This document shows positions 25,634-39,450 of a DNA stretch of 64,000 bases, piece by piece. This DNA comes from Anas platyrhynchos. Lineage: Eukaryota; Chordata; Aves; Anseriformes; Anatidae. The number at the start of each line of letters is the position of its first letter. The first letter of the stretch is position 1. The DNA is taken from the NCBI RefSeq assembly GCF_047663525.1, contig NC_092616.1, forward strand, positions 1,649,501 to 1,713,500, given 5' to 3'. A model generated the notes under the pieces. The model saw only the letters and a program-made list of their open reading frames with translations. It did not search any database and was not told where the DNA came from. The position numbers and the translations under genes were made by a program.

Positions 25634-28034
25634 GTCAGTGGGGGCTTCTCAAACACAGGTACCCCTGTGGCTTTGAACCTGTGGAGGAATCCATTTTCCT
25701 AGCTGCATTTGTTAAGGGCTCAATGAGAGCTCATAAGAAAAGCACTGAAGATTTGTCAGCATGGCCCTGGAAAGACATCTCAAAGGAAAACATATTTTTT
25801 CCTCTTCTTTCAAGGATCTCCCACTTTTCATTCCTACCATATGCACACAAGGCAAGGGTCAGACGTGATGAAGAAGAAACACCTTCCCCACCCCTTCTAG
25901 GAGGTGTTCATCAAGGAAGAGGCACTGTAAATAATCCTTCTTTCCATTCACAGTTGTGGGATTTATGTAGTGAGAAACTAATGCCCTGCTTGCAATAGAG
26001 AGCGTTTGAAGCATTTATTTCCAATCCTCTCCCCCACACACCCACCTTGGAATGACAAATAAAAGATTGTAATTTTCTGGGAGGCATGGTTTATGTGAAG
26101 CAATGCATTTTACTGTCCAAGCAGCTAAATATTATGTAGCACAGCAGTTGATATGAGGTTTGGGCAGTATATTCTTTGGCAGACTTTCCATGATTTTCTG
26201 ATTCACTGAGCTAATATGGGATGATTAAGACAAGTCATCCTTACTGGCTACTACTCTAATTTCTCCTCTGCATCATGTAATTTTTCCCAATTTACTTTTG
26301 CACAAGTGGACTGTTCCTCCTTTTCCATGTAAGTCTCCTGTATAAATTTTCTTTTTCTTATGCACCCTTGGTGGCTATGTCCCATGGAGAAAGTTCAGGA
26401 AGCATGTCTGTGTGTCTGTCTTAGTCGTGCTTAAGTTCACTGATCTAAAAGCTGGGAAACCTGGAGGATGCAGACCGCTTGTCCTGTGACTTGTGACTCC
26501 AAATCTGTTTCTGCACTGAAGCACAGCCTGTCCAAAAGGGCTATGCTGCAGATGACCCTCAGTACCTGAGACACATTTCTTGCTTAATATTGAGGACGTC
26601 AGTCAGCAACCAAGTTGCCCACACTGCACTTCTTTGTTTAAAGCATACACAAATCTCATTGGTACTGTGGTTCTGTAATTGTTAACTCTATTTTAGAGAG
26701 ATTTAATGGCATGTCTAACTCTTCCTCTGTCTTCATGAAATCTCTGTTCCTGATACTGGCATTTAACTGGCTAATATCCTTGTCTTGACATAATTTGGAT
26801 GCTGTCCTGTAGTTAGCAGGTTATAATATGCCTATTTAACAGTGCAGATAATTTCCTCTCCTTGGCTCTGGGAATTTACATTTGCCAGCTTCTACAAACC
26901 ATTGCATAGCTGCCCATCTCAAAATATAATGATGTTGGCTCTGCTTTTCTTCTCTGTCTTCAGGCTCTTTTGTTGGTGTTACTGGTGTCAGTGACCCACC
27001 ACGAGCTGGTTACAGTTTTGCTTCTAGCCTCAGCAACGCATAGGGAGCATAATAGAACTGTAAGCATGTCAAAGGACAGGCAATCTGTCTTTATGTTTTA
27101 ATAATCTTAACAGAAAAGTTAAGGTTAACATGGTTACTTTCTGCTTTACTTTGGAGCACAGCATCATGTAAGGTTATCAGGTTCCTTGTTTTTCTGTTTT
27201 TTATTCACTCACTGAGTTTACTAGAGGATGCAGAGTGCAAATAACTGAAAGGGCAGGCTACATACACATCATAAGTGGATATGTTAGCATAGTTCTAGGT
27301 ACAAATTCTCTCATGTATTACAGGAGCAGGTTAATATTCCGCACCAGTGGTAATGGTAGCTACATAACAACTGAGATATAGAACACCATAATATTACCAA
27401 TATAGTCTTGATGACTATCACTAAATTTAGAAATTGCATTATCCTCTTCATTTGTATTTTGTGACTATACTTGTGCTTATGTTATTTCTGCTATGTGATG
27501 AGAGAACATTATTTAGAAAAGAAGCAACAGGAGTTGTCATTGGCCTGGGGACAAGTGTAGGACACTGCTTGTTATTGAACCAGGATAAGGGCAAAGGCAG
27601 ATCAAGGTAAAGCATTTAAGATAGGGATAGAAGAACATTAATGCACATTTGTATGCAGAGAAATTCTGGTCACAGGAAGAAGAAATCATAAAATAAATGG
27701 ATTTCCTTTGACCTCCTAAATTTACAGAAAAAAAGAGCTGAGAGAAGAGCAGAAGGGTCTAAAAATACATCAGGAAGCCTCTGGAGAGAGGACAGGGATG
27801 ACATACTCCATAACTGCAGTGATAGAAGATTCTGACTGTGTAAAAAAAGCATTGTAGATGCGTTAATGAAGCACTTGAGTAAGGTGTTTGGGAGCTTGGA
27901 AATGGTCCATCATCAGTAGCCCTTAAGACAAGGAGAGATAAACACCTGCAGAAGCAATGTTAATAGAACTTACTGAAACAGAAAACCGGTTAAAAATCAC
28001 TTTGCATTCCTTCTCATTAGAGTTGTGCTAACTT
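25634..28034. other. Non-coding stretch, no gene seen
   Basis: There is one 140-codon plus-strand frame at 25576-25998, but its start overlaps the CR1 fragment and it has no domain. Nothing else was recognised. Confidence 0.5.
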
Positions 28035-28247
28035 CCACCCAGAGGTTCTTCACTGAGAGGGTTGTAGCGCACTGGAACAGGCTCCCCAGGGACGTAGTCA
28101 TGGCACCAAGCCTGTTGGAGTTTAAGAAGCGTTTAGACTGTGCTCTTAGTCACATGGTCTGAATTTTTGGGTAGACCTGTGTGGAGCCAGAAACTGGAGT
28201 CGATAATCCTTATGGGTCCCTTTCAACTTAGAAGATTCTATGATTCT
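28035..28247 (+). mobile_element. CR1 retrotransposon 3' fragment
   Basis: Contains the CR1 3' sequence around GGCTCCCCAGGGACGTAG and ends in GATTCTATGATTCTA, the octamer tail of a plus-strand copy. It is clearly diverged. Confidence 0.8.
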
Positions 28248-31200
28248 AAATGAGAAGTTTCTATCAGGTACTTGCAGGGTTTTAGACGTGAAGTTTCCTC
28301 TATTCCCACATCATTTTTTTAATGAGTGAAGCAAGAAGACTGCTCCTATTGAGTATGTCTGGCAATACCCAAAACACACTGCCCTGGCAGTAGCAGCAAA
28401 CTTTTAGCAATTGCAACTCCAGACCAGTGAGCAATACAACCACTGACTTTTCCTGGTGGGGATGGATTCACCATGAATAGGTAGTTACTGACCCAGTGGT
28501 TCTTCTGATCACTGCTGGGACAAACTGGCCAAAGCCAAACTTTGGATGGGAGGGGAACATGATCTTAAATAGAAAAGTCAGGAGAGCCTTTGAGCATATA
28601 ACTAACTTGCATTTGTGTCCCATCAAAGCTAGTGGAATGAAAGCTCATGGAGAAAGTGAACCCTGGAAAGCTGGGAGAGCTACTAAAGAGACACATTAGA
28701 TGGATGCCCCTGATGCTCACCACAGCTTGGAAGGGACCCAAAGTCCAAGAAGGGAACAATCCCAGCAGAGGATTGTCTTAAGCATGGGCAGAGTGGGAAG
28801 ATGGACAAATGGTTTGGAGTTGCTGTGGGAGCAACAAGAGCCTTTTTGGGAAGCTCTCAGCAGTGCTCACAAGACATTTCTGGTTGGGTCTGCTCCATGC
28901 TGGGCTGGATGGCAGCTCATACAGGTCCTGAAGTGACAGTGCTTGAGGGACCTCAAGCAGGGCCCTGGCAACTGTCCTATGTAATAAATAGTCATTACAA
29001 CCTGTCATCCAGTGACTTTGCTTCACAACCTTAGCTAATACAGAGACAATTTATCTGTGTTATATTCTGTCCTTATAAATAGAATGTCATCAACTCCTGT
29101 TATAAGCATGAGAGTGGAGTCAGGGTCTCTTCAGTGAAGGCCTCAAATCCAGAGGAAAGCCGAAACATATCCCAGGTTATCCAAGGGGTGTCCCTGGCCT
29201 TTCAGTAGTAATTAATTTTGTTGTAGGCTGTTTCATGTACATGTCTCTGGGGATGCAAATTCCACCTGTTCAATTAATTTGTAGTTTTGCGTCCTGGCTA
29301 GCCCTCAGGTACACTCATCTCTCATCATTATTTACTAGTGCACATCATCTTTCTCCTCTCCAAAGGCATTTCACCAGCTAGACAGACTGTGGTTCTGCAA
29401 TCAAAGCATTTTGTGATGAGAAAGGAAAGTTAGATTGGAACAGTAGACACCATGGAGGAAGGCTCAATGTATTTGCTCCTCATTTACAGTTAATCATCTT
29501 CCCACAGCATAGTGCCACAGGCCCTTAATTGTTGAATGTAGTCAAGTCTTTGGGTTTGCATCCTGTGAAGGGGGTGGTGTGGTGCTTTAGCCCCATTCTA
29601 CAGTTAAAACTTGAAAGATGACATATGGAAACTAAAGGAATCCATTGTACTGGAAAAAGAACTGTTTCCTAGTACACACAAACATATGTAGCTTCCTACA
29701 GAATACAGAGAATTGTTTTTTTTTTGTTTGTTTGTTTGTTTTTTTTCCAGTATCCTGATCAGAAAGCTAAGCAGCTCATTTCTGTCAGCTAGAAGCCATG
29801 AGACTCGTTTCTGTCAGTTAGAAGCCATGAGAAAGCAAAGGGAAAAGGATGAAAAGAGACAACAACTGTTACAGGTGTGTTTGTGTTTTTGTTTTTAAAA
29901 AAAGAGGGAGAAAAGTGTCTTCTGTCCTTGGTATCATGCTACATTAGCAGCATCAGAGCTCTAATAGAATTCAGAAAGGTATAAGATAAAGATAACAGAA
30001 GAAATGAATCCCAGTAAAGACAGGACTATGATCATTAAGGGAATTTTAACTTAGCCTGAAGTGATGCACTGGAAACATCTTAAAACATAACCTCTCCATG
30101 ACCTTGAAAAAGATTTCTCCCTGTTTGAAAATAAAATTCAGAAGGGGAGAAAGAAGAGAATTGATAGAATAAGTACTCCAGACTTTAAACATAGATGTTA
30201 CTGAATCCAGCCTACATAAAGCTTTCTCATGAAAAAGCTTCTCTATTGTTCCACCTTATTTGCGTTTGGAAGAGTGGCTGACAGGTGACTAGGATACTAG
30301 ATTAAGCACTAAAGTTTGCAATCCTTTATATATGCAGACTGAAAAGGAGGTCCAGGATTAGGGGCTGTTCTGTTACCTATTTGTAATGCAGATAACATAT
30401 ACTGCATTTCTTGCCAGTGTTTCAAAGCTGAAAATAGAACTGTTTCTTTCATATTCAGCATACAGGAAGAATCGGAAGCCAGCGAGCATGGACAATTAGG
30501 CATTTCACGCGAAAATATTTCATATGGTTAGTTGTACATGACCAACAGGCATCAATGAGAGAAACAATGAGTAGCAACAGCTACTTTGGAGTAGAACGAA
30601 GAACATTGTTGGCCCAGAGCTTACAGATATCACATGTGAGATTAGAGAGGACAAATTGAACATCAGAGCATAATGTTAGGCAAGATGCACATGACCTCTT
30701 TGTCCCACGGAGACAGAAAAACTTTAGCTACCACCTCTATTCCTCCTGATTCATCTGAGTGTCAGAGGAACTGTGCAACATGGTTTTGATTCCAGTCAAA
30801 AACTTGGGTAGGCTCCCTATACTGTCACAGACTGGGAAGTTCTACAGTAGCCACAGTTGTTTGAGCTGGGTGGGCCATGGACATCTTGTCTCAGTGCTGG
30901 TGACCAGTCACCAAGACCACTATCTATAGGTTGAACACCAGCAGATATTAAAACTGCTCACCTATGTCACTTGCTATGACCAAACTCAGGGAAGTTTTGT
31001 TTTAGGTTAAGTACATAACAAGCCTGCCTGAAGTGAGGTAGTCTGGTCAAGACAAAGGGATTCCTACCTGACTGGATTTGTAAAGGGACGGGAAGGTAAC
31101 AAACACACCACATGAAAGCCAACTTTTATAACTTATTCCATGACCAGTCCATTCAGCTTGGTCAAATAATTTATTTCCATCTCTTTGGCTTGGGATCTGG

Positions 31201-34200
31201 CTTGCCATCACTGTCATGTTTTCCAGGTGAGGTGAGAGATGGGTCATTATGTTCTTGAGGAAAAACTCTCTTCACAGCAGTAATAGCTACTAGCATCTTG
31301 ACTGGCCTCCCATCTCCTCCATCTCACTGCTGATGGCCATATCAACATCTGGATTACTTGATCTCCAGCAGAGAAGGATGCCTTAGGGCTCTGGGCACAT
31401 TCTGGATTCTTTTATACTCTTTGGGACCTCTGCCACATAACAACAAACTGGATGATGTCAGCAACCTGCCAGGAAGAGCAGGAAGGCAGCTTCACCTCTT
31501 CTGAAGCTAATAAGCTATAGAAAAAACACACTTGTCCTTCAGACTTCTTTCTATTGGCCACCAACACTGATCTTGGCTGATGACCCAGGAGAGTTCATAC
31601 TGCTCTGCTCCCCTCTTATACCATAGGGATCACAATGACAGGTGGTGGGAACCTTTCAAGGGGTGTCACAATAGCTCTTTCTCAACCTTGTTAAAGTAAC
31701 TGCAACAGTGGAGGCTACAACTCCTTTCCTCAATGGTATCTGGGAGGCTCTTCTCTGAGCGGCGTTGGCAGGACCTCCTCATGGAAGTAATACTGGTTTG
31801 GATTGTTCTCAATGTGGTACACACAATTACAGCTTCAAATTCTTGTCATGTTGATTCCAGGGAAATAATTGGTTGGGGATAAGTTTTATCCATTTTTGGT
31901 TTATATCAGGAGAGTTCTCTTCTTTCTGTATGCATGTTTGTGAGAAGTCACTGCTCTTCAATGGCATTTGTAAGCAGCGTGGCCATGGTGAAATGCATAT
32001 TTACAGCCAGACTTGCTCTTTTTTAACAGGTCCATGCAGAGCATCTTTTGCTTCTGGCAAGAACAGCCAGACACTCCCCCAGCAAATGCTAGAGCCAGTA
32101 GGCAGTCCATCTCTCCACTTCCTTCTGAAGGTTCAGCTATTCTGCAGCTTGAGGTCCATAGGTGAGGTCCTGACGCCCACTGAGGAGGTGAAAGGCAGAG
32201 TGCGTGTGGTAATGTATATCCTAGGAGGAGTTAAGTCTTGATGTGCTTGATGCTTTCTCAACAGAGCATTTCAGGGACACGGTTGAAGTAAGGCCGTGAT
32301 GTGTTAGCCTGGAATGTTGTGGTAGTGTCAAAGCATTAATAAGATCAGACTGAATCTTTTGAATGTTGTTTCCTCCAGAGGGAAAGGGGGTGGTGATGTT
32401 GAAAAGATGAAAGGGAAGAGTGCTAAAGTTCTTCTTCCTGAGGAAAAGGAGATCACAACCTTTTAACTGTGGATTACCCCTTTCACCCCCTCCTCCCCCA
32501 AAGCCAGACAGAATGGAATGTTGTCACGGGAGGAGCAAGTATCATGTCAGTGTCACGTTTCCTTTCTCCACAGCTGCCACTGGATGGGAGTAACATGAAT
32601 CACCAAACACCACAGCTATGTGGTGTGGCCATGCAGGGAGAAGAAGCATTGAACCCAATAACTTGTTACCATCCCAAGCTTGGACCAGCCATCCCAAAGA
32701 GGGATGTCACTATGGGTATCTGTACCACAAGCAATGCCCAGGAGGTGCCACCATCTCAGTTAATGCCCATAAGAAGAGGACAGTGGTTCAGGAATGACTG
32801 CGAGAGGAGGAGAGCAGCCACAACACCAAGTACTTCATGGTCCTGTCAAGGATCATTTCACAGTTTGTGTTTTAAGAAGAGAACTTTAGACCCAATTTTG
32901 GATTTCAGACAACCTTTGGATGTTACCTTTCCATATTCTCTGAAAAAGTTGTCATCTTAGGTTTAAATAGTACTTAAAAAGTACAATGTCAAAAGCAAAC
33001 CTTTCACCTGCTTCCAGAAGACCAAGATGCTGCATAAGAGATTTAAATCTTCATTTGTAAACCTTCCCAAGGTGTTAGGTAGGCAGACAAACACACCTCC
33101 CCAGTATCATATTTCTGGCCTATGTGGTGACCAAATTGCAGACACTGAAATATTGTGGGAACGCATCCCTCTGTTCCTCATTTCAATGGTTGTCATAGGA
33201 TCTCTTGCGTGGTTATTATACATGGTGTTGATGGGGTCATAGCATATATATTTCAGGTGTAGTGTCCATAGGAGAAACTGGTCTCTCATGGTGTTTCCTG
33301 TGTCAATCCCAGGTTGTGATATTTGATTGAAGATTGCAAGATTTGACTGACAGGTGAAGGCATATCTGGTTCTCATTTGGGTTTTCCAGTTCAGACTGTC
33401 TTCTTATTTTGTAGCACCATGTTCCTGTCTGGGTTGAGCATGTAGCCTGAAGAATTTGCTAGTAAAGGTGACTGACTTCTCTTTAGAGACGTTAGGGTGC
33501 AATCTGCTTTTCATTTCTGCTCAGATACCTGTGGTATGTGTTAAAATTGGTCAAATTAGTTTCTCCCACTTTAGTACAGAATGGGTTGAATACAAAGAAT
33601 ATTTATAGATTTACAAATGATACTTGCTTTGATTGAGCACTGATGACAACTACAGAGGACTTCACTCTCCTGGATGATGTCTGTGTTTCTTCTCACTACA
33701 TGTGAGCTCTTTTCCTTGTGAGCAATGAATTGCTTCTGACAGTCTGTTGTCATTTGCAGCAACACTTGAAAACAGGTAGTGTGGTACCTTTTTGGACATG
33801 AGGTGTAGCCTTCATATGTCTTCCAGAACTTTACTCCAACTGCCAAACACAGAATCGAAAGAGGACACATCTTTGATACTAAGACGGGAAAAAAATAAGG
33901 ATATTTGTCACTACCATGTACAATTTCAAGAAGCTGTGGAAATCAGGCACATGGTTCTTTTCACGATCATCTGGAAGGATTCTGTTGCAGAGGACACAAG
34001 GACAGCTTCTTGTCAGTGTGGTACTGGAAGAGATGATTCAGGCTCTGAAGCTCATCACAATCCATCCTAGAAGACACAAATCTCAGGGGCTGGTTGCCTT
34101 CAAGAGTTATTTCATATGGATCTAAACAGCCATGTAAAACTCTGCAAGGGGCCAAGTACTACGCTTGCTTGAAGGTGCTGGAGACAATTCTCATTCCCAG

Positions 34201-36624
34201 AGGAAGGAAAATATTATCCAAGCACTCTGGGCCTTATTCTGGAAAAGAAAGATACTGCTCTGCTTTACATCCCAATTATTTTGGTAACTGCATAGAATCA
34301 CATTAAAAGAGATGTCCTGCCATGGCAATGGACTCCATGTTAGCCATGTTGGATCTGGAAAGTTACCCAAAATGAGACACAAGTTCTTGCTACCAAGTCC
34401 TGGTTCTTCAGTACTCACATCCAGTACAGCCAGATGTCTACACCACAAATTGTTATGCTTGGTGGGATGCTGAGCTGTCACTCAGTCATCAAAATGTGCT
34501 ACCTTGATCCCACTTCATTGGCAATGTTCCCAGTGCAGCAGGTTGGCTGGGTAACAAGAGCCCATTGAGTTTGCAAGCTGCCCTGCTAAACCAGATTTGC
34601 TTGGTACACAAAGCATCATGCAGCTTTGCATACAACAGTCAGGAGACTTGGAATGAGGCAGAGTGTCATGATAGCAGATGGAGGCAGGCGCCAACAAATG
34701 CGCACCTATCTCTTCCCATGGCAGCTTGCCAGAGACAACACAGGATAGGCAACCCTGGCAAGGTTCTGGGAAAGGGATTCACCACTGCTCTCAGACCCAA
34801 ATTAAAATCCCACAGTGGAAAGTAGTGGTCCCAGGATTCAGAGGAGATTGTCATGCACCAATAGAGAAAAATGGATGAGGTATTTGAACTCTAGAGCTGT
34901 CATCCTGCACAGTTTCGTTGGCAAGGGTCCTCCAGTTCACAAGCAGAGCTGGCTCAGATTTTTCCAGCTCAATTATTTTTTGTCTGTTTTATTGAGACTT
35001 TGAGCTAAACTGCAATGAGTTGTTGCTTGAGAAGAGAAAAGAAAATAAGTTTTGTTTGAGTAGGAATATTCTATTTGCCACTGGTACAGCACAACCTTGG
35101 AGATTTTCATTTACTTTGATGCTAAATGGGCTTTCCCTATTTTTTTAAAAAATATACTTTTTTTTTAAAGAAAAGCCCTACTCAAAATAAAGAATGTCAA
35201 AACAAACTATTCCATCTCAAAGGATGCTTTTTCTCCCCCTCTCTGCATCTCTTCCTTCTTATTTATTTGTTTGTTTGTTTGTTTGTTTGTTTGTTTTAAT
35301 TAGGGTTTGGTTTTACTTTGTTCAGGTTCAGGAAAGAGCAACTGGTGACACGCTGGGATTTTTGAAAGAGGCAGTTGTAAGGTTTTATCAGCCCAAATAG
35401 GGCAGTTCTCTGGAAGCTTGGGCAACATGTCAGCCCTGTACTTTCCTGCTCCCCTTTGTCAAGGGCTAAAATTCCCTTTGCAACAGGATCCAGCGCACAC
35501 CTGTAATGAGCTGGGCACAAAAGCTATTGCCTGGTAGGCTGATGATTCTGTGGGAAGAAGAGAAAAACTGGCCAAAGTATAAATAAATTGAAAGTAATAA
35601 TAATAATAAAATGTGGTTTAGAAATGAACTGAGTATGTCTTATACAATTCTGGCATTTCTTGACTGATTTTCTGTTAATAAAAGTCTAATTGAAGGAAGT
35701 TTTGAAATGAAATATCACTTCAAATGAAAAAAAAAAAAAAGATAATTGAAGCTTGTTTCTTCTCAAAGTGCCAGGTTAACACAAATATTAAAGACTGAAA
35801 TATTTGTGTTCTCATTTTTTTCCAATTAACACCTTGAATTTACAATATGTACTAGAATCAAACTTTTTTTTTTTCCCAATTGGAAACAAATATATATCTC
35901 CCCTTCTCCAAACTAATTGAGTTTTATCTCCTACTTGTTACAATTTTATGCCCCTGCCAAAACTCAAACATAACACAAACTTAGTGCTAAAATTAAAAGG
36001 AAGATGCAACCAATATGTGCTGTTTGCTCTGGGTAAATGAGGCAGTCACTTTGCACTTGAAAGACAGTATTATAAGTAAACTTGAAAGTAACATTTTTTC
36101 CTGAGAAGCATCCAAAATTGATATTTCACCCAAGGATGTCTCTTCCAGATGCTGTGCAGCATATGATGCTTACTGTCACAGCACTGCTGTGCATGCATCC
36201 CTCGGTACAGCCCCTTCACCACCCTTGTAAGTGGTGATGAGTGCTTTGGGATTAGAGATTCAGATACATTTTGGAGAGCAGCACCTTATCCTTATCCTTA
36301 ACCTCATCTTATCCTGAAACAAAAATTTTGTGATGGGGAAGCAAAACATCACAGAGCACTAAAGCAAGATTGAGGGATGCCAGCTGCAGAAATCTGTGCT
36401 CAATACCACAGTGAACACCACACAACTAATTTAGACTTGTAACTTTCAGGCATCAAAAATTAAGCAAGAAACCCCAGCCTTAGTTGCTCTGCTCCCATCT
36501 GTTTGCTAGAGATAATGGCAATGTTCTATTTTCAAGCAAGGTTGTAAAGAGAAATGTATCCTTCAAGTACATGAGAGAGAATTGCAAAGAGAAAGGCAGT
36601 AAAGTGGTCTCCTTGTCCATGGGG
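28248..36624. other. Long non-coding stretch, no gene supported
   Basis: Several frames of 80-160 codons occur, the longest on the plus strand at 32469-32960 (163 codons). None shows a domain, splice context or composition typical of coding sequence. A T-rich run lies at 29717-29748 and a TTTG repeat at 35262-35297. Parts of 31-35 kb could be a very old retroelement, but I found no motif that proves it. Confidence 0.45.
35262..35297 (+). repeat. TTTG simple repeat
   Basis: Eight or so TTTG units in a row after ATTTATT. Confidence 0.9.
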
Positions 36625-36925
36625 ATAACATGAGAAATAATGGGTTTAAAACATAGGAAGAAAGATTGAGGTTAGACATTAAAAAAAACTTCCTAATGGA
36701 GAGAGAACGCAACCCTGCAATAGGTTGCCTCAGAAGTGGAGTCTCCATCACTGCAGGTTTTTAACAACATGTTGAACAAACATCTGAAGTGTTTTTGGGA
36801 AGAGCTGCTGGTGGTGGGGAGGGAAAGAGGTATGTGTGTGTGTGTGGGGGGGGGGGGGATTGCCTGGGTGACCTCACAAATCCTCTGGGTTCTGCTTTCC
36901 TTTTCATGTTTGGAAGACTGAGGGA
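36625..36925 (+). mobile_element. Old CR1 3' fragment, interrupted by a simple repeat
   Basis: The blocks GAGGTTAGACATTAAAAAA, GGTTGCCTCAGAAGTGGAG and the later CCTGGGTGACCTCACAAATC follow CR1 3' untranslated order. A GT run turning into a G run (36831-36859) is inserted between them. Divergence is high and the ends are unclear. Confidence 0.6.
36831..36859 (+). repeat. GT then G simple repeat
   Basis: A TGTGTG dinucleotide run passes directly into a run of about 14 G. Confidence 0.9.
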
Positions 36926-38177
36926 CTTGGTAACGGGCATCTGGGAAGTGCCTTCACTGAGCATTGCTTTGAAATAGCCAGGGACGAAGGCACTTTAGTG
37001 CCTTCTTCCTATGCCTCTCCCCACTCTTTCACAAAACAAGCAAAAACAAACAAACAAACAAACAATACAAAACAAACCAAGTACAAGCAGGCATTAGAAA
37101 TAAGTGGTATTGTAGAGAAATTGCAGATGCTCCCTCATCCCTGCTCTGAAGGCATTGTGTCAAAAGAAGAAGAGAGACAGGGAAGAACTAGGCAAAATCC
37201 AGCTGAGGATAAGGCATAATCTAAAGAGAGTGTTTGTTGACCATAATAAATGCTCAGGTAGGAAGAAGGCAGATTCTCTTTTGCAGGAGATGCTTAATGC
37301 ATTTTTAAGGCAAAGGGCTGTTTCGGTTGGTGGGAGGGGGCCAACTCCACCTTCTCAAAGCCCTGTGGCTACTTTAGGAGAGACCAGAGATGGGAAATCA
37401 TGTAGGAGCACAGGGGTTGGCACATGTGGGACCTCAATGGCACTTACGCAAAATGCACTCATGGTCTGGGTGTGGAACAGAGGTGGATATTTGTGTGGCC
37501 ATGCCTTATCACTGCAAGAGCTTGCTTGCGTGGAGATCAATTTTTCAAATCCTTTAAGTCTGTTGTCCTCTGGATTCCTGGAGGTGTTGGCATTAGATCC
37601 CTTCAGAAACAGCAGGTGTCTGAGAACGACTGCAGCCCAGAAACTGGGATCAGCGCAGACATAAATAGAGAGATTGCTGGTCTGAAAAGACAGATCAGAC
37701 TTCATACTGATTGCTCAGATATGCTACAGAGAGCCTAAGACACAGCAAGGAAGGAGGGAAACACTGAGGAGCATTCACTAGCCAGACCCGTGGTGCTCTG
37801 GCAGTGCTGGGAGGGCAGCAGGGGGTTGCGCTTCAAACCCTGCAGCCCTGAACACTTTTCGGGAAAAAGCAGAGAAGTAGCCCCAGAGGCTGCCTATCCA
37901 GAGCTTGCTGCCCTCCTTGCCAAGCAGCAACACCTGCCCTGGCATTTAAAGGGAGCCGGGCTAAATGTCACTGGAGTCTGAGGATCACTGGCAGTGGAAG
38001 AGGGCAGGGGCAGGTTTTTCGCCACAGCTAACAAGTTTCTGGCTCCCCTGGTTCAGCCCTCGGTACAGTTTCAAGCAAGGCTCCAGCTAGGAGGTTTATT
38101 GGGTGAAAGCTATCCTCTTTTTCCCCAGTTTTGCATGAAGAATGTGTTAAAATACAGAGAAGACAGGTGTCTGTATA
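36926..38177. other. Non-coding stretch, no gene supported
   Basis: A 169-codon plus-strand frame (37155-37664) is present, without a domain or splice context. A short CAAA-rich repeat lies near 37040-37070. Confidence 0.45.
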
Positions 38178-39161
38178 AAGAAAGTGGTGGAGGAGCCGAC
38201 GAGGCACTGGGTGCTTCTGGACCTTGTTCTTACCAACAAGGATGGGCTTTTCAGGGATGTGATGGTTGGGGTTGCTTGGGATGCAGTGACCGTGAGATGG
38301 TGGAGTTCAAGATGGAACTTGGTGGAAGAAGTAACGCTAAAAGTAGGATTGCTACCCTGGACTTTCAGAGAGCCATCTTTTACCTCTTCCAGGACCTACT
38401 GGGGGGTATCTCATGGGTAGATTGCTAGAAGGCAAGGGTGCTTGTGAGAGCTGGGCAACATTTAAACTGCATTTCTTCCAAGCTCAGGATCCATGCATCC
38501 CTAAAAGTAGGAAATCAGGGAAGGGAGGCAGGAGACCTGTGTGGATGAGCAAAGAACTCATCAACAAGATCAAAAGGAAGAAGAAGGTCTATGAAATGTG
38601 GAAAAAGAGCCTGTCCTCTTTGGAGGAGTATAGGAGTGTTGTCAGGGCCTGCAGTGATGCAATGAGGAAGGCTAAAGCCCAGCTGGAGATCAAGGTGGCA
38701 AAGGAGATAAAGAATAATAAGAAGGTGGGTTTTTTTGAGTATATAAATGTAAAAGGAAGACTAGGGATAATGTGGGTCCCCTGCTGAACGAGGGGGGTGT
38801 CCTGGTAACAGGGGTTGCTGAGAAGGCAGAGATACTGAATGCTTTCTTTGCTTCAGTCTTTGCTTCAAAGACTCCTCCCTGGGACTCCTGGACCCTGGAA
38901 GGAGGAGATAGAGTCTGGGAAATACAGAGCTCCCCTCTGATTGAGGACGGGGTGGTCCCAGAGTGTCTGTTTGGGATCATCGCACACAAATCCATGGGCC
39001 CTGATGGGATGCATCCACGTGGGCTGAGATAGCTGCAGAGATGATTGCAGAACTGCTCTCTATCATCTTTGACAGGTCTTGGAGAATGGGAGAGGTGCCT
39101 GAAGACTGGAGGATAGCCAATGTGACCCTGGTCTTCAAAAAGGGCAAGAAAAAAGATCTGG
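38178..39161 (+). pseudogene. CR1 ORF2 remnant (endonuclease end to start of reverse transcriptase)
   Basis: CR1 ORF2 encodes the endonuclease and reverse transcriptase that copy CR1 RNA into the genome. Here the product pieces appear in order but in shifting frames. First comes the end of the endonuclease domain (LLDLVLTNKDGLF, about 38184-38420). Next is the Lys/Arg-rich linker (about 38413-38787). Last is the start of the reverse transcriptase, with MGPDGMHPRGLR and EVPEDWRIANV (38772-39150). Frameshifts and stops make it inactive. It is 5'-truncated and is cut at 39162 by an opposite-strand CR1. Confidence 0.85.
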
Positions 39162-39450
39162 GAATCACAGAATCACAGAACTGCAGGGGTTGGAAGGGAC
39201 CTTGAAAGATCATCGGGTCCAACCCCCCTGCCAAAGTAGGTTCCCTAGAGCAGGTTGCACAGGTAGACATCCAAACGGTCCTTGAATACCTTCAGAGAAG
39301 GAGACTCCACAACCTCCCTGGGCAGCCTGTTCCAGTGCTCTGTCACACTCACCATGAAAAAGTTCTTTTGCATGTTGGTGCAGAACTTCCTCTGCTCTAT
39401 TTTGTGGCCATTGCCCCTTGTCCTGTCCCCACAAACCATTGAAAACAGGT
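39162..39450 (-). mobile_element. CR1 3' fragment inserted into the CR1 ORF2 copy
   Basis: It starts with AATCACAGAATCACAGAA, then GGTTGGAAGGGACCTTGAAA and TGGGCAGCCTGTTCCAGTGC, the reverse complement of the CR1 3' region. It begins exactly where the plus-strand reverse-transcriptase sequence stops. Confidence 0.88.

Noticed and set aside
32469-32960. 163-codon plus-strand open frame
   Set aside because: No recognisable motif and no conserved-looking segment; sits in decayed non-coding DNA.
31000-34900. Possible ancient ERVL pol or env
   Set aside because: Several mid-length frames were examined, but no reverse-transcriptase, integrase or Env motif could be pointed to.
37155-37664. 169-codon plus-strand open frame near CR1 sequence
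   Set aside because: Does not match CR1 ORF1 or ORF2 order and shows no other domain.
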